From an uncultured Mucilaginibacter sp. (GTDB taxonomy: Bacteria > Bacteroidota > Bacteroidia > Sphingobacteriales > Sphingobacteriaceae): a DNA stretch of 45,126 nt. The notes below the pieces were generated by a model. The model searched no databases. It was not told the origin of the DNA and saw only the letters and a program-made list of their open reading frames with translations. Where the stretch lies: positions 1-45,126 of the forward strand of contig NZ_CAMLHX010000031.1 of assembly GCF_946479965.1 (NCBI RefSeq). The letters run 5' to 3'. The translations under genes and the position numbers were made by a program. Each line of letters starts with the position of its first letter. Position 1 is the first letter of the stretch. Positions 18,281 through 26,241 of the stretch are shown here, piece by piece.

Positions 18281-18774
18281 GTTTTGACGGTATCAAACAA
18301 ATATTAACAGATAAATTTGGCGCCGCAGTTATTGTCGGCGAGGAAACGTCGGTTCTGCAACCTGCATTGCTGATAGCTCCTGATCTGATAGCTGGTGTAT
18401 GTTTGGAACTGCGCAATAACCCATTAACCTATTTCGATTTTCTATCATGTCTCACTGGCGTTGATCATGGTGCCGAAGATGGCCGCTTTGAGGTGGTTTA
18501 TCATTTATCATCCATCCCCTATCATTTACAGCTCACTCTAAAAGTGGCCAAGGTGCATGACAGGGCAATCCAAGACCTTCCATCATTTAAAAGCGTAGCC
18601 GATGTGTATCGCACTGCCGAATGGCATGAGCGTGAAGCCTATGACCTGGTAGGGATATTTTTTGAAGGCAATCCCGATCTGCGCCGTATTTTATTGCCGG
18701 ACGATTGGGAAGGTTACCCGTTAAGGAAAGATTATACTAACGCTGAATATTATAAGGGAATTAAGATAGATTGA
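18277..18774 (+). CDS. nuoC: NADH-quinone oxidoreductase subunit C
   Basis: Peripheral-arm subunit of complex I (the 30-kDa subunit family), 165 residues. The family signature EWHEREAYDLVGIFFEGNPDLRR is followed by ILLPDDWEGYPLRKDY. It overlaps pdxH by four bases and ends directly before the left arm of the S23-type element that separates it from nuoD. Confidence 0.96.
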   Translation: MSFDGIKQILTDKFGAAVIVGEETSVLQPALLIAPDLIAGVCLELRNNPLTYFDFLSCLTGVDHGAEDGRFEVVYHLSSIPYHLQLTLKVAKVHDRAIQDLPSFKSVADVYRTAEWHEREAYDLVGIFFEGNPDLRRILLPDDWEGYPLRKDYTNAEYYKGIKID

Positions 18775-18776
18775 TG

Positions 18777-18802
18777 TCGGATTTCGGATGTTCGATTTCG
18801 GA
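18777..18802 (+). repeat. Left arm of 26-bp inverted repeat around S23-type ORF
   Basis: This 26-bp stretch begins 2 bases after the nuoC stop and is a perfect inverted copy of 19235-19260. It is built of repeated TTCGGAT/TTCGAT words. The arms enclose the degenerate S23-type ORF, so RNA could fold the insert into a long hairpin. Confidence 0.9.
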
Positions 18803-18817
18803 TATTTTTATTGAAAG

Positions 18818-19191
18818 ATGGATAAAGCGGAACTAAAACGTAGAACACAAAGATTTGCAGTTGATGTTATTAAGTTTACTGAGGGTATCCCTTATATCGC
18901 GCCGCTAACACATTATGTAATCAATTGCTACGAAGTGCTACGTCAGTAGGTGCTAACTATAGGGCGGCGTGCAAAGGTAAATCAACTGCCGACTTTATTA
19001 ATAAGATAGTAATCTGTGAAGAAGAAGCAGATGAGTGTATATATTGGATCGATTTGTTGATGGAAGCAGAGTTAGTTCAACCGAATCAAGTAATTACTTT
19101 ACGAAACGAGGCCAACGAACTAACTGCTATATTTACGACCATAGGAAAAACAGCCAAAGAAAATCAAAGAATAAAAAATTCAAAAAAATAA
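18818..19191 (+). pseudogene. Frameshifted S23/IVS-type four-helix-bundle protein
   Basis: The first part (from ATG 18818: MDKAELKRRTQRFAVDVIKF...) and the second part (18901-19191, with LLRSATSVGANYRAA and EEADECIYWIDLLMEA) together make a four-helix-bundle protein of the kind found in 23S rRNA intervening sequences. The parts lie in different frames; the shift falls close to 18899-18907, and a missing base there would restore one frame. In the original frame translation stops at 18947. A downstream TTG at 18925 could still give an 88-residue fragment. The gene sits between nuoC and nuoD, inside inverted repeats, as such elements often do in Bacteroidetes. The role of these proteins is unknown. 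Confidence 0.85.
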
Positions 19192-19201
19192 AATCGAAAT
19201 G

Positions 19202-19297
19202 GAACATTCGAAATTTGAAATAAAAACAAATAATTCCGAAATCGAACATCCGAAATCCGAAATCAAAATAAATTGAACATTCGAAATTCGAAATAAA
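19202..19297 (+). repeat. Three degenerate direct repeats plus right inverted arm
   Basis: Three copies of a unit resembling GAACATTCGAAATTCGAAAT begin at 19202, 19244 and about 19275. The middle copy lies within the right arm (19235-19260) of the perfect 26-bp inverted repeat. The last copy runs straight into the TTG used as the nuoD start. Confidence 0.85.
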
Positions 19298-20518
19298 TTG
19301 AACCAGGCTTTAAAAAACTATAACGAAAAAATCTCTGCTGCAAGCGTAGAAGACATGGTGCTGAACATGGGGCCGCAGCATCCGTCTACGCATGGGGTTT
19401 TGCGGTTGGAGTTGATTACCGACGGCGAGATTGTGAAAGAGGTGATCCCACACATGGGTTACCTGCACCGCTGTTTTGAGAAACATGCAGAGCGGCTTAC
19501 CTATCAGCAAACCATTCCGTTTACCGACAGGATGGACTACCTGGCATCAATGAATAATAGCCACGCTTGGGTAATGGGCGTTGAGCGTATGTTGGGCATT
19601 GATAAAGATATCCCTAAACGTGTTGAATATATCCGCGTGTTGGTTTGCGAGCTTAATCGCATCGCCTCCCACTTAATTGCTGTCGGAACTTATGGTATTG
19701 ATATTGGTGCTTTTACACCATTTTTATGGTGTTTCCGCGACCGCGAACATATAATGGGGATGTTAGAGTGGGCATCCGGCTCGCGCTTGTTGTATAACTA
19801 CATTTGGGTAGGTGGTTTATTTTACGATCTGCCTGTAGGGTTTGAGGAGCGCTGCCGCGAGTTTGTAAACTACTTTAAGCCTAAAATGGTTGAACTTAAT
19901 CAATTGCTTACCAATAACCAGATCTTTATAAGTCGCACCGCTAATATTGGCGTGCTACCGCTTGATGTGGCTATTAATTACGGCTGCTCGGGCCCAATTG
20001 TGCGGGCATCCGGCTTAAAATATGATCTGCGCCGCATAGATGGTTACTCTGCTTACCCCGAACTTGATTTTGATATCCCGGTAGGTAAGGGAGAAATGGG
20101 CAGCAAAGGCGATTGCTGGGACCGCTACAAGGTTCGTATTGACGAGATAGAGCAGTCGCTTAAAATTATTGAACAATGCCTTGATCGCCTGCAAAAAGAA
20201 TTAAAACGCACACCCGACTTTGATCCGCGCGCCAAACTCCCACGTAAACTCACACCAAAGCCACAGGATTACTATGTACGCTGCGAAGGACCAAGGGGTG
20301 AACTGGGCTTTTACTTTATCCACAAGCAAAATAAAGAACTAAGTAAGGACGGTTCCATACGGATGACAGACACCGAAGTACCTTTCCGCGCAAAAGCTCG
20401 TGGGCCCGGCTTTAATAACCTGTCTGTACTGCCTGAGTTGGCTAAAGGCGTTATGATAGCCGATCTGATAGCTATAGTAGGATCAATTGATTTTGTATTA
20501 GGCGAAGTTGACCGCTAA
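19298..20518 (+). CDS. nuoD: NADH-quinone oxidoreductase subunit D
   Basis: The 49-kDa quinone-site subunit of complex I, 406 residues. Family motifs: [16 protein letters not shown] (about 22-37), [14 protein letters not shown], and the C-terminal [30 protein letters not shown]. The start is TTG at 19298; the only ATG nearby (codon 20) would cut off residues close to the quinone site. The TTG is contributed by the end of the inserted repeat element. nuoE to nuoN are not in the window: a terminator follows directly. Confidence 0.96.
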   Translation: MNQALKNYNEKISAASVEDMVLNMGPQHPSTHGVLRLELITDGEIVKEVIPHMGYLHRCFEKHAERLTYQQTIPFTDRMDYLASMNNSHAWVMGVERMLGIDKDIPKRVEYIRVLVCELNRIASHLIAVGTYGIDIGAFTPFLWCFRDREHIMGMLEWASGSRLLYNYIWVGGLFYDLPVGFEERCREFVNYFKPKMVELNQLLTNNQIFISRTANIGVLPLDVAINYGCSGPIVRASGLKYDLRRIDGYSAYPELDFDIPVGKGEMGSKGDCWDRYKVRIDEIEQSLKIIEQCLDRLQKELKRTPDFDPRAKLPRKLTPKPQDYYVRCEGPRGELGFYFIHKQNKELSKDGSIRMTDTEVPFRAKARGPGFNNLSVLPELAKGVMIADLIAIVGSIDFVLGEVDR

Positions 20519-20519
20519 T

Positions 20520-20548
20520 AAAAAGAGACGCTTTAGGCGTCTCTTTTT
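20520..20548. terminator. Bidirectional Rho-independent terminator
   Basis: A 12-bp stem (20520-20531 with 20537-20548) and a TTTAG loop, with A- and T-runs on both ends. It lies two bases after nuoD and before the convergent protease gene and should stop both. It shows that the nuo genes here do not continue into nuoE. Confidence 0.93.
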
Positions 20549-20571
20549 GTTTATAAAATGTCGGTGTTTTA

Positions 20572-21666
20572 TTAGTTACCGTATGTTTTAACCATAAAAG
20601 TAAAATTTTTAACCTTTTCTATTTTATCAGCCTCGTTCAAACCAGACAGAGAACTCTTTTTGGTAAGCGTTACTTTTTGGGTCAGCGAATCTTCAGGAAT
20701 GTTCTTTATAGCGTCCAACAAATATTTTGATTTGATGGCATAATGCGCCCCCTCTGTTTGAGCTTCTTTTGCATCAGTAATACCAACTAAATTGCCCCTG
20801 GCATCCAAAAGCGGGCTACCACTATTGCCGGGCAAAATGTTAATATCTATCTGGTAATGTAAAGTATCGCGGCGGTAACCGGTTTTAGCTTCTAAATAAC
20901 CTGTGTGGAATGTTGCTGTACGATCAGGATAACCGTAAGTAAACAATCGCTCGCCAAGAGCACTTTCTGAACGCTTGATGGCATACGGAATTGTGCCTAA
21001 ACCGGAAAATGATTTATCTGCTATTTTAAGGATTGCCAGATCATGTTGAGGCTCAGTATATAAAACATTAGCTTTGAATGACTTCCCTTCTTCATTTTGC
21101 ACATAAACCGAATCGGCGTTCTCAATTACGTGATAGTTGGTAGCAATAATACCGTCGGATGTTACAGCGAAACCGGTACCGGTACCGCTGTAACGATCGT
21201 CAGTTTTTTCCTGTTGCGATTTTATTGCATTGATAGACTTGCTAAGTGTAGCATTTGATCTGTCTAATTGGGCAACTTTGCTTTTTAGCGCCTGCAAATT
21301 GTCGTGATTATCAAACTTACCGGCACCCCACAAAATAGATAAAACTGCTAAAATGGTTACCGAAGCCGCCACCGATATTTTTGAATGATGGTTACGCCAT
21401 AGGCGCACAACCCATAATGGATGAGCCATAAGGCTTTCCTTCAGATCGTGTACGTCAATTTCCTGGTGGATGGTGTTCAGGCGGTTTTCTAACTCCACCC
21501 GTTCGCTGTATTGTTTAAGTAAGCCGGCAAAAAGCTGATGTTCCACAACTTTCGCATCAAATCCGGCATCAGCTTTACGCATCGCTTCAAATTCTTTACG
21601 TTCCGCCGCGGTCATCTGGCCGCTATGGTATCGCTCAATATTCTCTAAAACCTGACGCTCACTCAT
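20572..21666 (-). CDS. Membrane-anchored trypsin-like protease with anti-sigma-like N-terminus
   Basis: A 364-residue protein with three parts. Residues 1-95 are a cytosolic helical domain resembling anti-sigma N-termini (LENIERYHSGQMTAAERKEF). Residues about 97-115 form one membrane helix. Residues 160-325 are a trypsin/HtrA-like protease with His179 (TNYHVI), Asp209 (HDLAIL) and Ser282 (GNSGSP), all present. A coiled coil (about 120-150) links helix and protease. No PDZ domain follows. It starts 18 bp after the ECF sigma gene, so the two form an operon: the protease domain would sit in the periplasm and the N-terminus could hold the sigma factor. The anti-sigma role is inference. Confidence 0.85.
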   Translation of the reverse strand: MSERQVLENIERYHSGQMTAAERKEFEAMRKADAGFDAKVVEHQLFAGLLKQYSERVELENRLNTIHQEIDVHDLKESLMAHPLWVVRLWRNHHSKISVAASVTILAVLSILWGAGKFDNHDNLQALKSKVAQLDRSNATLSKSINAIKSQQEKTDDRYSGTGTGFAVTSDGIIATNYHVIENADSVYVQNEEGKSFKANVLYTEPQHDLAILKIADKSFSGLGTIPYAIKRSESALGERLFTYGYPDRTATFHTGYLEAKTGYRRDTLHYQIDINILPGNSGSPLLDARGNLVGITDAKEAQTEGAHYAIKSKYLLDAIKNIPEDSLTQKVTLTKKSSLSGLNEADKIEKVKNFTFMVKTYGN

Positions 21667-21684
21667 CTTGATTTACCCTCCGTT

Positions 21685-22257
21685 TTATATCTGCTGAAAA
21701 AACAATTTTTTCAGCCTTTGCAGGCATTTATATTTTTGTGTTTTGGCATTATCGGCATTGGTATAGCCAAAACGTTCACAGATCTCCTGCATTGATCTGT
21801 TATGTATATAAAAATCTTCCATAATGGTTTTGCAGGGTTCGCCCAACAATTGTAAGGCGCTTTCCATTTTTTTAAACTGAAGGTCGCGATCCTCATGTTT
21901 TTCAAGATCATCCTCCTCAACCGGAAGAAATTCCTGGAAATCTTTGATATCGCCACCGTACCGGTTTATCTGGTTAAGTCGTTTTAGCCACAAACGCCTG
22001 CAAACAGAATAAATGTAAGTTTTTAGCTTACTGCTTAACTCAAAATCACCTGCCTTAACCTTATTATAAAGAACAATTATAGCCTCCTGATAAATATCCT
22101 TTGCATCATCCTCATCGCCGCTGTTGTTTATTATCAGCTGCAATATCATCGGGAAATACGCAACATACAGCTTTTTTAATGCTGTTTCTGAGTTGTTGAG
22201 TATACCAAGAATAACTTCGCTGTCTGTTGGCGTTGAATCTTTTAGCTCTTTATTCAC
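21685..22257 (-). CDS. ECF RNA polymerase sigma factor
   Basis: A 190-residue sigma-70 family factor. Region 2 appears as DEDDAKDIYQEAIIVLYNKV, SSKLKTYIYSVCRRLWLKRL; region 4 as CKTIMEDFYIHNRSMQEICERFGYTNADNAKTQKYKCLQRL. The start codon is GTG at 22257, and no ATG gives a full region 2. It is the first gene of an operon with the membrane-bound protease gene at 20572. The region-4 helix differs from the sigma factors at 5400 and 25467, so the targets probably differ. Confidence 0.9.
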   Translation of the reverse strand: MNKELKDSTPTDSEVILGILNNSETALKKLYVAYFPMILQLIINNSGDEDDAKDIYQEAIIVLYNKVKAGDFELSSKLKTYIYSVCRRLWLKRLNQINRYGGDIKDFQEFLPVEEDDLEKHEDRDLQFKKMESALQLLGEPCKTIMEDFYIHNRSMQEICERFGYTNADNAKTQKYKCLQRLKKLFFQQI

Positions 22258-22463
22258 TACTTAATACCTTTTATATAAAATTGTAACCCAACGCGGGTGA
22301 TAAAAAAATAAAAGTATAAATATTATTACAATGTGCTATGCTCAACGCCAACAGAAAGTTTTTAATGCTGATTTCGTCGAAATATATTATTTAAAGAAAA
22401 ATGGGGTTACCTTTTTTAATTGAAGGTATTAACAGTTACATATAACTTAAAAACATTTCTATT

Positions 22464-22652
22464 ATGAAAAATTTATTTAAACTGGCTTTCGTAGCCTTAG
22501 CTTTAGCAACAACGGTTTCTGCCTGTAAAGGTGATGGTGACAAAGGAGTTGACACAACTGTAGTTGATTCAACTGTGAAGGTTGATTCTACTATCAAAGT
22601 TGATTCTACTGTAACTGATACAGTTCATACTGACACCGCTGCAAAAATGTAA
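22464..22652 (+). CDS. Micro-lipoprotein, Val-Asp-Ser-Thr repeats (copy 1)
   Basis: A 62-residue lipoprotein: signal MKNLFKLAFVALALATTVSAC with lipobox Cys21, then a low-complexity Asp/Thr/Val tail made of VDSTV-like repeats (VVDSTVKVDSTIKVDSTV) ending in TAAKM. Tails of this kind are probably unstructured. It is a tandem duplicate of the next gene and shares an upstream box with it. Function unknown; an envelope surface or stress lipoprotein is the best guess. Confidence 0.8.
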   Translation: MKNLFKLAFVALALATTVSACKGDGDKGVDTTVVDSTVKVDSTIKVDSTVTDTVHTDTAAKM

Positions 22653-22688
22653 TTTTTAAATTTAGTGGCTGATTATTAGCTATTTTAC

Positions 22689-22729
22689 AAAAGGTAACCT
22701 ATTTTTTTAAAATACATGGGTTACCTTTT
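22689..22729 (+). terminator. Hairpin between the micro-lipoproteins
   Basis: AAAAGGTAACC (22689-22699) pairs with GGTTACCTTTT (22719-22729) over a 19-nt loop, with a T-rich tract after it. It can end the first micro-lipoprotein transcript. Its right arm is also the box repeated upstream of the first copy (22405-22416), so it may be regulatory instead. Confidence 0.6.
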
Positions 22730-22784
22730 GCTTTTTGTTGTATTAACAGCAAAACTATATAGTCACTTTTAAAATTTTAAAAAA

Positions 22785-22961
22785 ATGAAAAACTTAAAAA
22801 TCGCTTTCGTAGCATTAGCTATCGCAACTTCATTCGCAGCTTGTAAAGGTAAAGAAGAAGCTGTTGTTGATTCTCCAGCTGTTGACACTACAGTAGTTGA
22901 TACTACTGCTGCTGACACTACTGCTGACACAGCTGCTAAAGACACAACTACTAAAATGTAA
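22785..22961 (+). CDS. Micro-lipoprotein, Asp-Thr repeats (copy 2)
   Basis: A 58-residue lipoprotein, too short for common gene-length cutoffs. Signal MKNLKIAFVALAIATSFAAC with lipobox Cys20, then an acidic low-complexity tail (VVDTTAADTTADTAAKDTTTKM). The signal and the last residues match the previous gene, so this is a tandem duplicate. A strong terminator follows 19 bp later. No function is known. Confidence 0.82.
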   Translation: MKNLKIAFVALAIATSFAACKGKEEAVVDSPAVDTTVVDTTAADTTADTAAKDTTTKM

Positions 22962-22980
22962 TCCATTTTTAGCTAAACAA

Positions 22981-23010
22981 AAAAGGCCTCCGATAACTCG
23001 GAGGCCTTTT
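22981..23010. terminator. Bidirectional Rho-independent terminator
   Basis: A 13-bp stem (22981-22993 with 22998-23010) around a TAAC loop, with T-runs on both strands. It is shared by the micro-lipoprotein and the convergent PA2169-type gene. The core CCGATAACTCGG recurs in the terminator at 32771-32798. Confidence 0.93.
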
Positions 23011-23024
23011 TTGTTTTAAACCGA

Positions 23025-23480
23025 TTAATGAACCGTGCTATCGCGTAATGCTTTGATCTCATCATGCGAAGCTTGTAAAACTACCAGTTGATCATTTAAC
23101 AGATCCCTTACATAAGCCGGCAAATGTTCTTCGGCCAGGGCGCTTCTGTAAGCTTTCAAAATGGCGTCTTCACCAAATTCGCAATCTTCTAAAATGGTAT
23201 GTTCGCTGTGGCCGGTAAACTTAGCCCGCAGATCCAGCCAGTTGCGGTGTATGGTACCGCTTACGCTGGTGCCGGTTTCGGCATCCTGACCCAAAGCTTC
23301 AACTTCTTTAGCCAATTGCATTTTAAGATGGTGGCTTTCGCCAATTTTTTCAGTAAAGGTTGCCCTTAGTTCTTCGTCGCCCTCTACATCTTTTAAGGCT
23401 TTCTCAAAACCCTTTACCCGGTCGTTATTGATCTCTATCAGATCATTCAAAATTCCAACTGTTTCCTTTGTGTTTTCCAT
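23025..23480 (-). CDS. PA2169 family four-helix-bundle protein (DUF2383)
   Basis: A 151-residue, acidic, all-helical protein of the PA2169/DUF2383 family of ferritin-like bundles. Typical segments are LNDLIEINNDRVKGFEKAL at the N-terminus, GTIHRNWLDLRAKF and HTILEDCEFGEDAILKAYRSAL in the middle. Members are often stress-induced in Bacteroidetes and Proteobacteria, but their activity is unknown. The gene stands 83 bp from the neighbouring small lipoprotein gene and may be on its transcript. Confidence 0.9.
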   Translation of the reverse strand: MENTKETVGILNDLIEINNDRVKGFEKALKDVEGDEELRATFTEKIGESHHLKMQLAKEVEALGQDAETGTSVSGTIHRNWLDLRAKFTGHSEHTILEDCEFGEDAILKAYRSALAEEHLPAYVRDLLNDQLVVLQASHDEIKALRDSTVH

Positions 23481-23563
23481 GATATTAGATGTTTATTAAA
23501 TAACCTGAGTAAACGCAAACTGTTTTAATTTAAAAAACATTTATTTTCACATTTGTAAATAAA

Positions 23564-23728
23564 TTATTTCGATCGAAATTTCGACATAAGCCATAAAATT
23601 AGAACCAGGATAACCACTACGGCTACTATCCCGGTAACTGCGCCGGCTTTAAAAATTCCGCCAATTACCTCGCAACTGCTTAACATGGTTACGAGTAAAA
23701 TAAAAAAAGGTAGGGTGAGCTTTTTCAT
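23564..23728 (-). CDS. Small lipoprotein with C-terminal membrane helix
   Basis: A 54-residue protein. N-terminal signal MKKLTLPFFILLVTMLSSC with lipobox Cys19, then EVIGGIFKAGAVTGIVAVVV and a hydrophobic helix to about residue 48, ending KFRSK. Many Bacteroidetes genomes encode proteins of this pattern (SCE-[LV]-IGGIFKAG-...), sometimes mislabelled as cytidylyltransferase. Its role is unknown. It lies upstream of the PA2169-type gene on the same strand. Confidence 0.8.
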   Translation of the reverse strand: MKKLTLPFFILLVTMLSSCEVIGGIFKAGAVTGIVAVVVILVLILWLMSKFRSK

Positions 23729-23880
23729 AGGTTTACATTTTAGTAGGTCTATTTCAATAATTGCGCCTTTTTTTACCCCCGCATAAAAAGCAATTCCCGG
23801 GCCTTTAAAATGTAGTTTTATAGCTACACTTTGTTTTATTATTAGCTTATAAACGATATATAACTATTTTTACCGCCCAA

Positions 23881-25380
23881 ATGCAGCCACTATTTTCTAT
23901 AGCCCATGCTACCGTAAAACTGTTTAACAACACGGTATTTGCCGATCTGAATTTCAGCATCAATAAAGGTGAGCATTGGGCCATTGTGGGCGAAAGTGGA
24001 TCGGGTAAAAGCGCACTGCTGCAAACCATAGCGGGTAATTTAAACGCCGCCGGCGGAAATATACACTATCATTTCTTTGAAGAATACATCCGCCAACATC
24101 CTGACCAAAAAGGCTATATCACTCATCACAAAATGATAGCTTTGGTTGAACCCCGGCATCATTTCAGAAATCTATCTAACACTACCGAATTTTATTACCA
24201 GCAGCGCTATAACTCCTCCGACTCAGAAGATGCGCTCACCGTTGCCGCGTATCTGGATACTATCAAGCCCTTAACCGGCGGCAATAGCTATTGGAATTAT
24301 GACAAGATAGTTTCTGCATTAAAGCTAGGGGAGCTTAAAGAAAAACAGCTCATCAAACTATCCAACGGTGAGGGCAAACGCTTACGTATTGCAGCCGCGC
24401 TGATGAGAAACCCTGTGCTGCTCTTGCTGGATAGCCCACTTACAGGGTTGGATGTTGAAACCCGACGGGAGTTTAATAACATTATTGGCGAAATTGCCGC
24501 CTCAGGTATTACCATTTTAATGGCTACCTCACCCGATGAACTACCGGATATTATTACAAACGTAGCCCTATTAAAACATGGCGACATTAATTGGTATGGA
24601 CCAAAAGATCAGTTTAAAACCCACCTGGCTGCCCTGCCGCCGGATACCGGCGTAAATAAAGCGGAGATAAAATCGCTTTTAAATTTAAACGCTGCAGAAA
24701 CCTTCAGGCAAATAATCAGCATGAAGAACGTGACCATAAAGTACGGCGACAATGTAATTTTAGACAAAGTAAACTGGCATGTAAAACCCGGCGACAAATG
24801 GGCGCTATTAGGCCACAACGGAGCGGGTAAATCAACTTTACTGAGCTTAGTTAACGGCGATAACCCCCAGGCCTACGCCAATGATATTGTGTTGTTTGAC
24901 AGAAAACGCGGGAGCGGCGAAAGCATTTGGGACATCAAAAAGAAAACCGGCTTTGTCTCGCCCGAACTGCATCAGTATTTTCCAACTGATAACAGCTGCC
25001 TGCAGGTAATTGAGTCAGGTTATTATGATACCCTCGGCTTGTTCAGACAAAGCAACCCAAAACGCGCGGAAATTGCCTTACGCTGGATGAAAGCATTGGA
25101 GATTGATAAATACGCACGCGTGTTATTAAAAAACATTCCCGCAAGTGCGCAGCGGCTTTGCTTGCTTGCCCGCGCACTCATTAAAAACCCGCCGCTATTA
25201 ATTTTTGATGAACCCTGCCAGGGAATGGACGCGCACCAGGTACAGCATTTTAAAACGCTTGTTGATACCATTTGCAGCTTAAGCAATGTTACACTGATCT
25301 ACGTTACCCATTACCAGCACGAAATACCGAACAGTGTCGATAAGGTTTTGAAACTGAAAAAAGGAAAAGTTGTGTTATGA
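23881..25380 (+). CDS. Twin ABC ATPase, ModF-like
   Basis: A 499-residue protein with two ABC ATPase domains and no membrane segment, as in ModF/PhrA proteins, which are linked to molybdate handling but not understood. Domain 1 has Walker A GESGSGKSALL (about 38-48) and signature LSNGEGKR, but Walker B reads LLLLLDSPLTGLD, with Ser where the catalytic Glu belongs. Domain 2 has Walker A GHNGAGKSTLL (about 316-326), intact Walker B LLIFDEPCQGMD and an H-loop (THYQHE), but its signature is degenerate (IPASAQR). No modABC genes are next to it, so the molybdenum link is from similarity alone. Confidence 0.88.
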   Translation: MQPLFSIAHATVKLFNNTVFADLNFSINKGEHWAIVGESGSGKSALLQTIAGNLNAAGGNIHYHFFEEYIRQHPDQKGYITHHKMIALVEPRHHFRNLSNTTEFYYQQRYNSSDSEDALTVAAYLDTIKPLTGGNSYWNYDKIVSALKLGELKEKQLIKLSNGEGKRLRIAAALMRNPVLLLLDSPLTGLDVETRREFNNIIGEIAASGITILMATSPDELPDIITNVALLKHGDINWYGPKDQFKTHLAALPPDTGVNKAEIKSLLNLNAAETFRQIISMKNVTIKYGDNVILDKVNWHVKPGDKWALLGHNGAGKSTLLSLVNGDNPQAYANDIVLFDRKRGSGESIWDIKKKTGFVSPELHQYFPTDNSCLQVIESGYYDTLGLFRQSNPKRAEIALRWMKALEIDKYARVLLKNIPASAQRLCLLARALIKNPPLLIFDEPCQGMDAHQVQHFKTLVDTICSLSNVTLIYVTHYQHEIPNSVDKVLKLKKGKVVL

Positions 25381-25401
25381 GATAATGAACGGGCACCATT
25401 A

Positions 25402-25437
25402 AAAAACCCCGCTAACCTATTCGGCAGCGGGGTTTTT
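25402..25437. terminator. Bidirectional Rho-independent terminator
   Basis: A 12-bp stem (25402-25413 with 25426-25437), 12-nt loop, A- and T-runs on both sides. It lies between the ABC protein and the convergent sigma factor gene. Confidence 0.9.
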
Positions 25438-25466
25438 CCATTATATATGTTGAGTTTAATATAGTT

Positions 25467-26003
25467 TTACATTTCTGCGTAAACCGGTTTTTTAACACCG
25501 TTATCATACGCTTTTAAGTTTTTCTTCAATAGCTTACGTGCTACGTGAATGCGGGTTTTAACAGTACCAATCGGAATCGCTAAATGATCTGCTATCTCAT
25601 GGTATTTATGTCCTTCAAAATACATAGTGAACGGCACATAGTAATCAGCAGGTAGCCTGTCTAAAGCTCTCTTGATGTCGTCCATCACAAATTTAGCCTC
25701 GCCCTGATTTTTAGTAGAGCTGAATACCAGGTTAGGCGATGAGATCTCGTCACTCTTGGTAACAAAAGTGCTCATTTTAACAAAACGGCGATAATTGTTA
25801 ATGAAAGTGTTTTTCATGATGGTATACAACCAACCTTTCAAATTAGTGCCTTCTTTAAACTTATTATAATAAGTAATGGCTTTTAAAATAGTGTCTTGCA
25901 CTAAATCGTTCGCGTCGTCTGCGTCGTGTGTAAAGTGTAAGGCGTATGACCTTAATGAACTTGCTTGACGTAATACCAGGGTGTTAAACTCAATTTTTGT
26001 CAT
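25467..26003 (-). CDS. ECF RNA polymerase sigma factor
   Basis: A 178-residue sigma-70 family factor. Region 2: FTHDADDANDLVQDTILKAITYYNKF, NLKGWLYTIMKNTFINNYRR. Region 4: DRLPADYYVPFTMYFEGHKYHEIADHLAIPIGTVKTRIHVARK. I use ATG 26003 (MTKIEFNTL), which fits the family; an extended frame from 26060 adds 19 residues with no match. No anti-sigma gene is adjacent. It has a long AT-rich upstream region (26004-26241). Confidence 0.92.
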   Translation of the reverse strand: MTKIEFNTLVLRQASSLRSYALHFTHDADDANDLVQDTILKAITYYNKFKEGTNLKGWLYTIMKNTFINNYRRFVKMSTFVTKSDEISSPNLVFSSTKNQGEAKFVMDDIKRALDRLPADYYVPFTMYFEGHKYHEIADHLAIPIGTVKTRIHVARKLLKKNLKAYDNGVKKPVYAEM

Positions 26004-26241
26004 TTTGCTAATGTTTTGTATTGCATTTAAGACAAAGTTGATACCACAATACGATTTCATCTGCTTTTAAACATTAGCGGCAATGACTTAACAATGACAG
26101 GAATTTAGTTGTGTATTATCCACACAAAAAATAATGTATATGTTTGATTTACAGACATATATGTATGATTATTTTTTGCACAAAACTAACTCAATATCAG
26201 TTGATACAATGCAAATATTAACAAGGAAAAAAGTTTTTATC

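Noticed and set aside
22769..22966. 65-residue antisense ORF
   Set aside because: It is the complement of the micro-lipoprotein gene; its Val/Ser/Thr repeats come from the lipoprotein's repeated codons.
26116..26124. Perfect DnaA box (TTATCCACA)
   Set aside because: A single box without a cluster or origin genes is not enough to call a replication origin.
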